Source: Thiotrichales bacterium (GTDB lineage: Bacteria; Pseudomonadota; Gammaproteobacteria; J044). Taken from it: DNA of 14,556 nt. The DNA is taken from positions 1-14,556 of the forward strand of contig JANTGN010000053.1 of assembly GCA_024762895.1 (NCBI GenBank), written 5' to 3'. Of this stretch, positions 13,244 to 14,556 are shown piece by piece. Made by a program: the position numbers and the translations under genes. The number at the start of each line of letters is the position of its first letter. Positions within the stretch are counted from its first letter, which is position 1. Below the pieces are notes generated by a model. It ran no database searches. It saw only the letters and a program-made list of their open reading frames with translations, and was not told the origin of the DNA.

Positions 13244-14153
13244 TTAGCCAGCCATACCAGAATGGCAGGGTGACCAGGCTCAGGGCCGTCGTGACCGTGA
13301 CCGCCGCCGCATACAACGACGTATCCAGACCATATCGATCACAGAAAACGATACCGAGTACCATGCTGGGCATCGCAGCCTCAAGCACCACTGCGGTCAG
13401 TGCCATACCCTCCAGCCCGAAGGACTGGCCCAGAATCAGGACCAGGGCCGGGGTCAGTATTAATTGCAACAGGATGATTGGAATCAGCACGGGCAGAAAG
13501 GAGGGACGCCAGGTATCCAGCCTCAGGCCGAGGCCCAGACCGAAGAGCATCAGGGGAACCACGGTGCCTCCCAGCATACCCAGCCAGCTATCCAGCCAGA
13601 CCGGGAAAGGGACCTGCAGGGTATTCAGGACCACGGCCAGGACCGCGGCCCACAGGGGAGGCACAAAAAACAATTCACTGAATGCATTGCCCTTGTACTC
13701 AATCGTACCGAAATGTCGGGCGACCATGACACCCAAGGTCAATAGCAGAGGGGTGCAGGCAAACAGGTCATACTGGATCGCAATACTGCCACCCGCCTCA
13801 CCAAAAATACTCTCCAGGACCGGCAGGCCCAGGTAGGTCGCGTTGGGAAACGCCGCCGCCAGAATGACCGCTCCCGTCACCCGATTTTCGTGCCGGCAGC
13901 TACGACAGATCGACCAGCTTGCCAGCATGGAAAATATAACCCCGGTGGCCGCCAGAACCGCGATCATGACTGAGCTGATGCCCAGTGGGGCCTGCCACAG
14001 CACCTTGAGAACCAGGGCAGGAAGAAACAGATAATAAACGGCCGAGGTCAGCACCTTTCTCGTGGCATCGCCATCCAGGCCTCCAGGACTGAACTGGCGC
14101 CACAATAAACCGCAGAGGATCAGTGCTGCCATCTGGCTAATTACTGAGATCAT
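13239..14153 (-). CDS. AEC-family permease (auxin efflux carrier fold)
   Basis: The 304-residue inner-membrane protein has about ten hydrophobic helices in two repeats of five, the BART-superfamily fold of AEC transporters. Typical stretches are the N-terminal YYLFLPALVLKVL (about 41-53), AAAFPNATYLGLPVLESIFG in the first half with its helix-breaking proline and glycine, and the second-half counterpart LEAAMPSMVLGIVFCDRYGL near the C-terminus. Bacterial members include malonate or malate transporters (MdcF, MleP) and many unassigned carriers, so the substrate is not predictable. The ATG at 14153 has no clear Shine-Dalgarno. It ends 21 bases from the convergent cNMP-fold gene and has a 107-base upstream gap to the terminator of the next gene. 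Confidence 0.9.
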   Translation of the reverse strand: MISVISQMAALILCGLLWRQFSPGGLDGDATRKVLTSAVYYLFLPALVLKVLWQAPLGISSVMIAVLAATGVIFSMLASWSICRSCRHENRVTGAVILAAAFPNATYLGLPVLESIFGEAGGSIAIQYDLFACTPLLLTLGVMVARHFGTIEYKGNAFSELFFVPPLWAAVLAVVLNTLQVPFPVWLDSWLGMLGGTVVPLMLFGLGLGLRLDTWRPSFLPVLIPIILLQLILTPALVLILGQSFGLEGMALTAVVLEAAMPSMVLGIVFCDRYGLDTSLYAAAVTVTTALSLVTLPFWYGWLT

Positions 14154-14260
14154 GGGCTGTATTTTGTAAAGAAAGGATTAACCGTGATCGTACCCAGAAA
14201 AAGGCGTATCTGTCATCAGCTCATTATCAATTGTCATTTGCCTCAGGGGCCGAACCAGCA

Positions 14261-14288
14261 TAAAAAAGGCCCCGACAAGACGGGGCCT
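14261..14288 (-). terminator. Rho-independent terminator of the thioredoxin-like gene
   Basis: On the minus strand AGGCCCCG, loop TCTTGT and CGGGGCCT form a perfect 8-bp GC-rich stem followed directly by a run of T (the A-run at 14262-14267 on the plus strand). It lies 25 bases after the stop of the gene at 14314 and insulates the AEC permease gene. Confidence 0.92.
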
Positions 14289-14313
14289 GAGTCATACTAT
14301 CCATCCGATCGAA

Positions 14314-14556
14314 TTAGCTGGCCTGATCGTTACCGGCCTGTTGTTCGGCAATCTCGGCATGGACCTTTTCCATATCCAGATCACGAACCTGCTTGATCAG
14401 TTCTTCCATCTGCTGCTCACCCAGCATGCCCGGCTGTGAAAACAGGATGACCTTTTCACGGAAAATCATCAGGGTAGGAATTGAACGGATCTGAAACTGA
14501 GCCGCCAGTTGCTGCTGGGCCTCGGTATCGACCTTGGCAAAGACGATGTCCTCATG
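14314..14556 (-). CDS. Thioredoxin-like protein, C-terminal part (gene cut by right edge)
   Basis: The open minus-strand frame enters from the window edge and gives 80 residues before the TAA at 14314-14316. It reads as the second half of a thioredoxin fold: IVFAKVDTEAQQQLAAQFQI, the cis-proline loop IRSIPTLMIF, then LFSQPGMLGEQQMEELIKQV, which corresponds to the G-x-L-x-x-L end of thioredoxins. An extra helical tail of about 20 residues (VHAEIAEQQAGNDQAS) extends past the usual end. The CxxC active site would lie just outside the window, so redox activity cannot be confirmed. A strong terminator follows, so it is the last gene of its transcript. It may be a thioredoxin or a co-chaperone-like thioredoxin. 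Confidence 0.88.
   Translation of the reverse strand, partial: HEDIVFAKVDTEAQQQLAAQFQIRSIPTLMIFREKVILFSQPGMLGEQQMEELIKQVRDLDMEKVHAEIAEQQAGNDQAS

Noticed and set aside
14154..14260. Possible Fur-like or other operator upstream of the AEC permease gene
   Set aside because: AT-rich stretches such as TTGATAATGAG are suggestive, but they do not match a full consensus in either orientation.

Overview
The window looks like a piece of a gammaproteobacterial chromosome in two parts of different origin. The linked order nitrilase-tldD-yjgA-pmbA, together with djlA, an MsbA-like ABC exporter and a TauE/SafE permease, is typical of Gammaproteobacteria; I recall the same nit/tldD/yjgA/pmbA order in Pseudomonas. 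The genus cannot be fixed from the sequence alone.

Left part (1-1382): an AT-rich array of integron gene cassettes, all on the minus strand. Three small unrecognised ORFs each end inside a recombination site of attC type. Two of the sites are complete (504-581 and 991-1095) and one is cut by the left edge (1-37). The complete sites have inverted core boxes and paired inner arms with one extrahelical base. No integrase gene lies in the window; on the side where attI and intI should be (right of 1382) there is no integrase-like ORF. The array is therefore best read as an integrase-less cassette cluster, or as the detached end of a larger integron lying to the left. Two of the cassette genes encode small membrane proteins.

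Middle-left (1383-2204): about 820 bases with no credible gene. They hold a pair of related palindromes beside the array border, three short hairpins, a large nested inverted repeat (1943-2066) and a 12-bp-stem hairpin (2089-2120). This resembles a dispersed intergenic repeat of the kind common in gammaproteobacterial genomes.

Core part (2205-14556): on the minus strand, a secreted small protein, a Nit-type amidase and TldD form one tight cluster. TldE/PmbA and a one-helix membrane protein form another. The ribosome-maturation gene yjgA (darP) sits between them in the opposite orientation. TldD and TldE together form the zinc protease that trims peptides such as microcin and RiPP precursors. 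Next come a small unknown gene, a Nudix hydrolase of the DUF4743 type, an ABC exporter translationally coupled to a TauE/SafE permease, a secreted chalcone-isomerase-like protein with the membrane co-chaperone DjlA, a stand-alone cyclic-nucleotide-binding-fold protein, and an AEC-family permease. The 3' end of a thioredoxin-like gene with its terminator closes the window.
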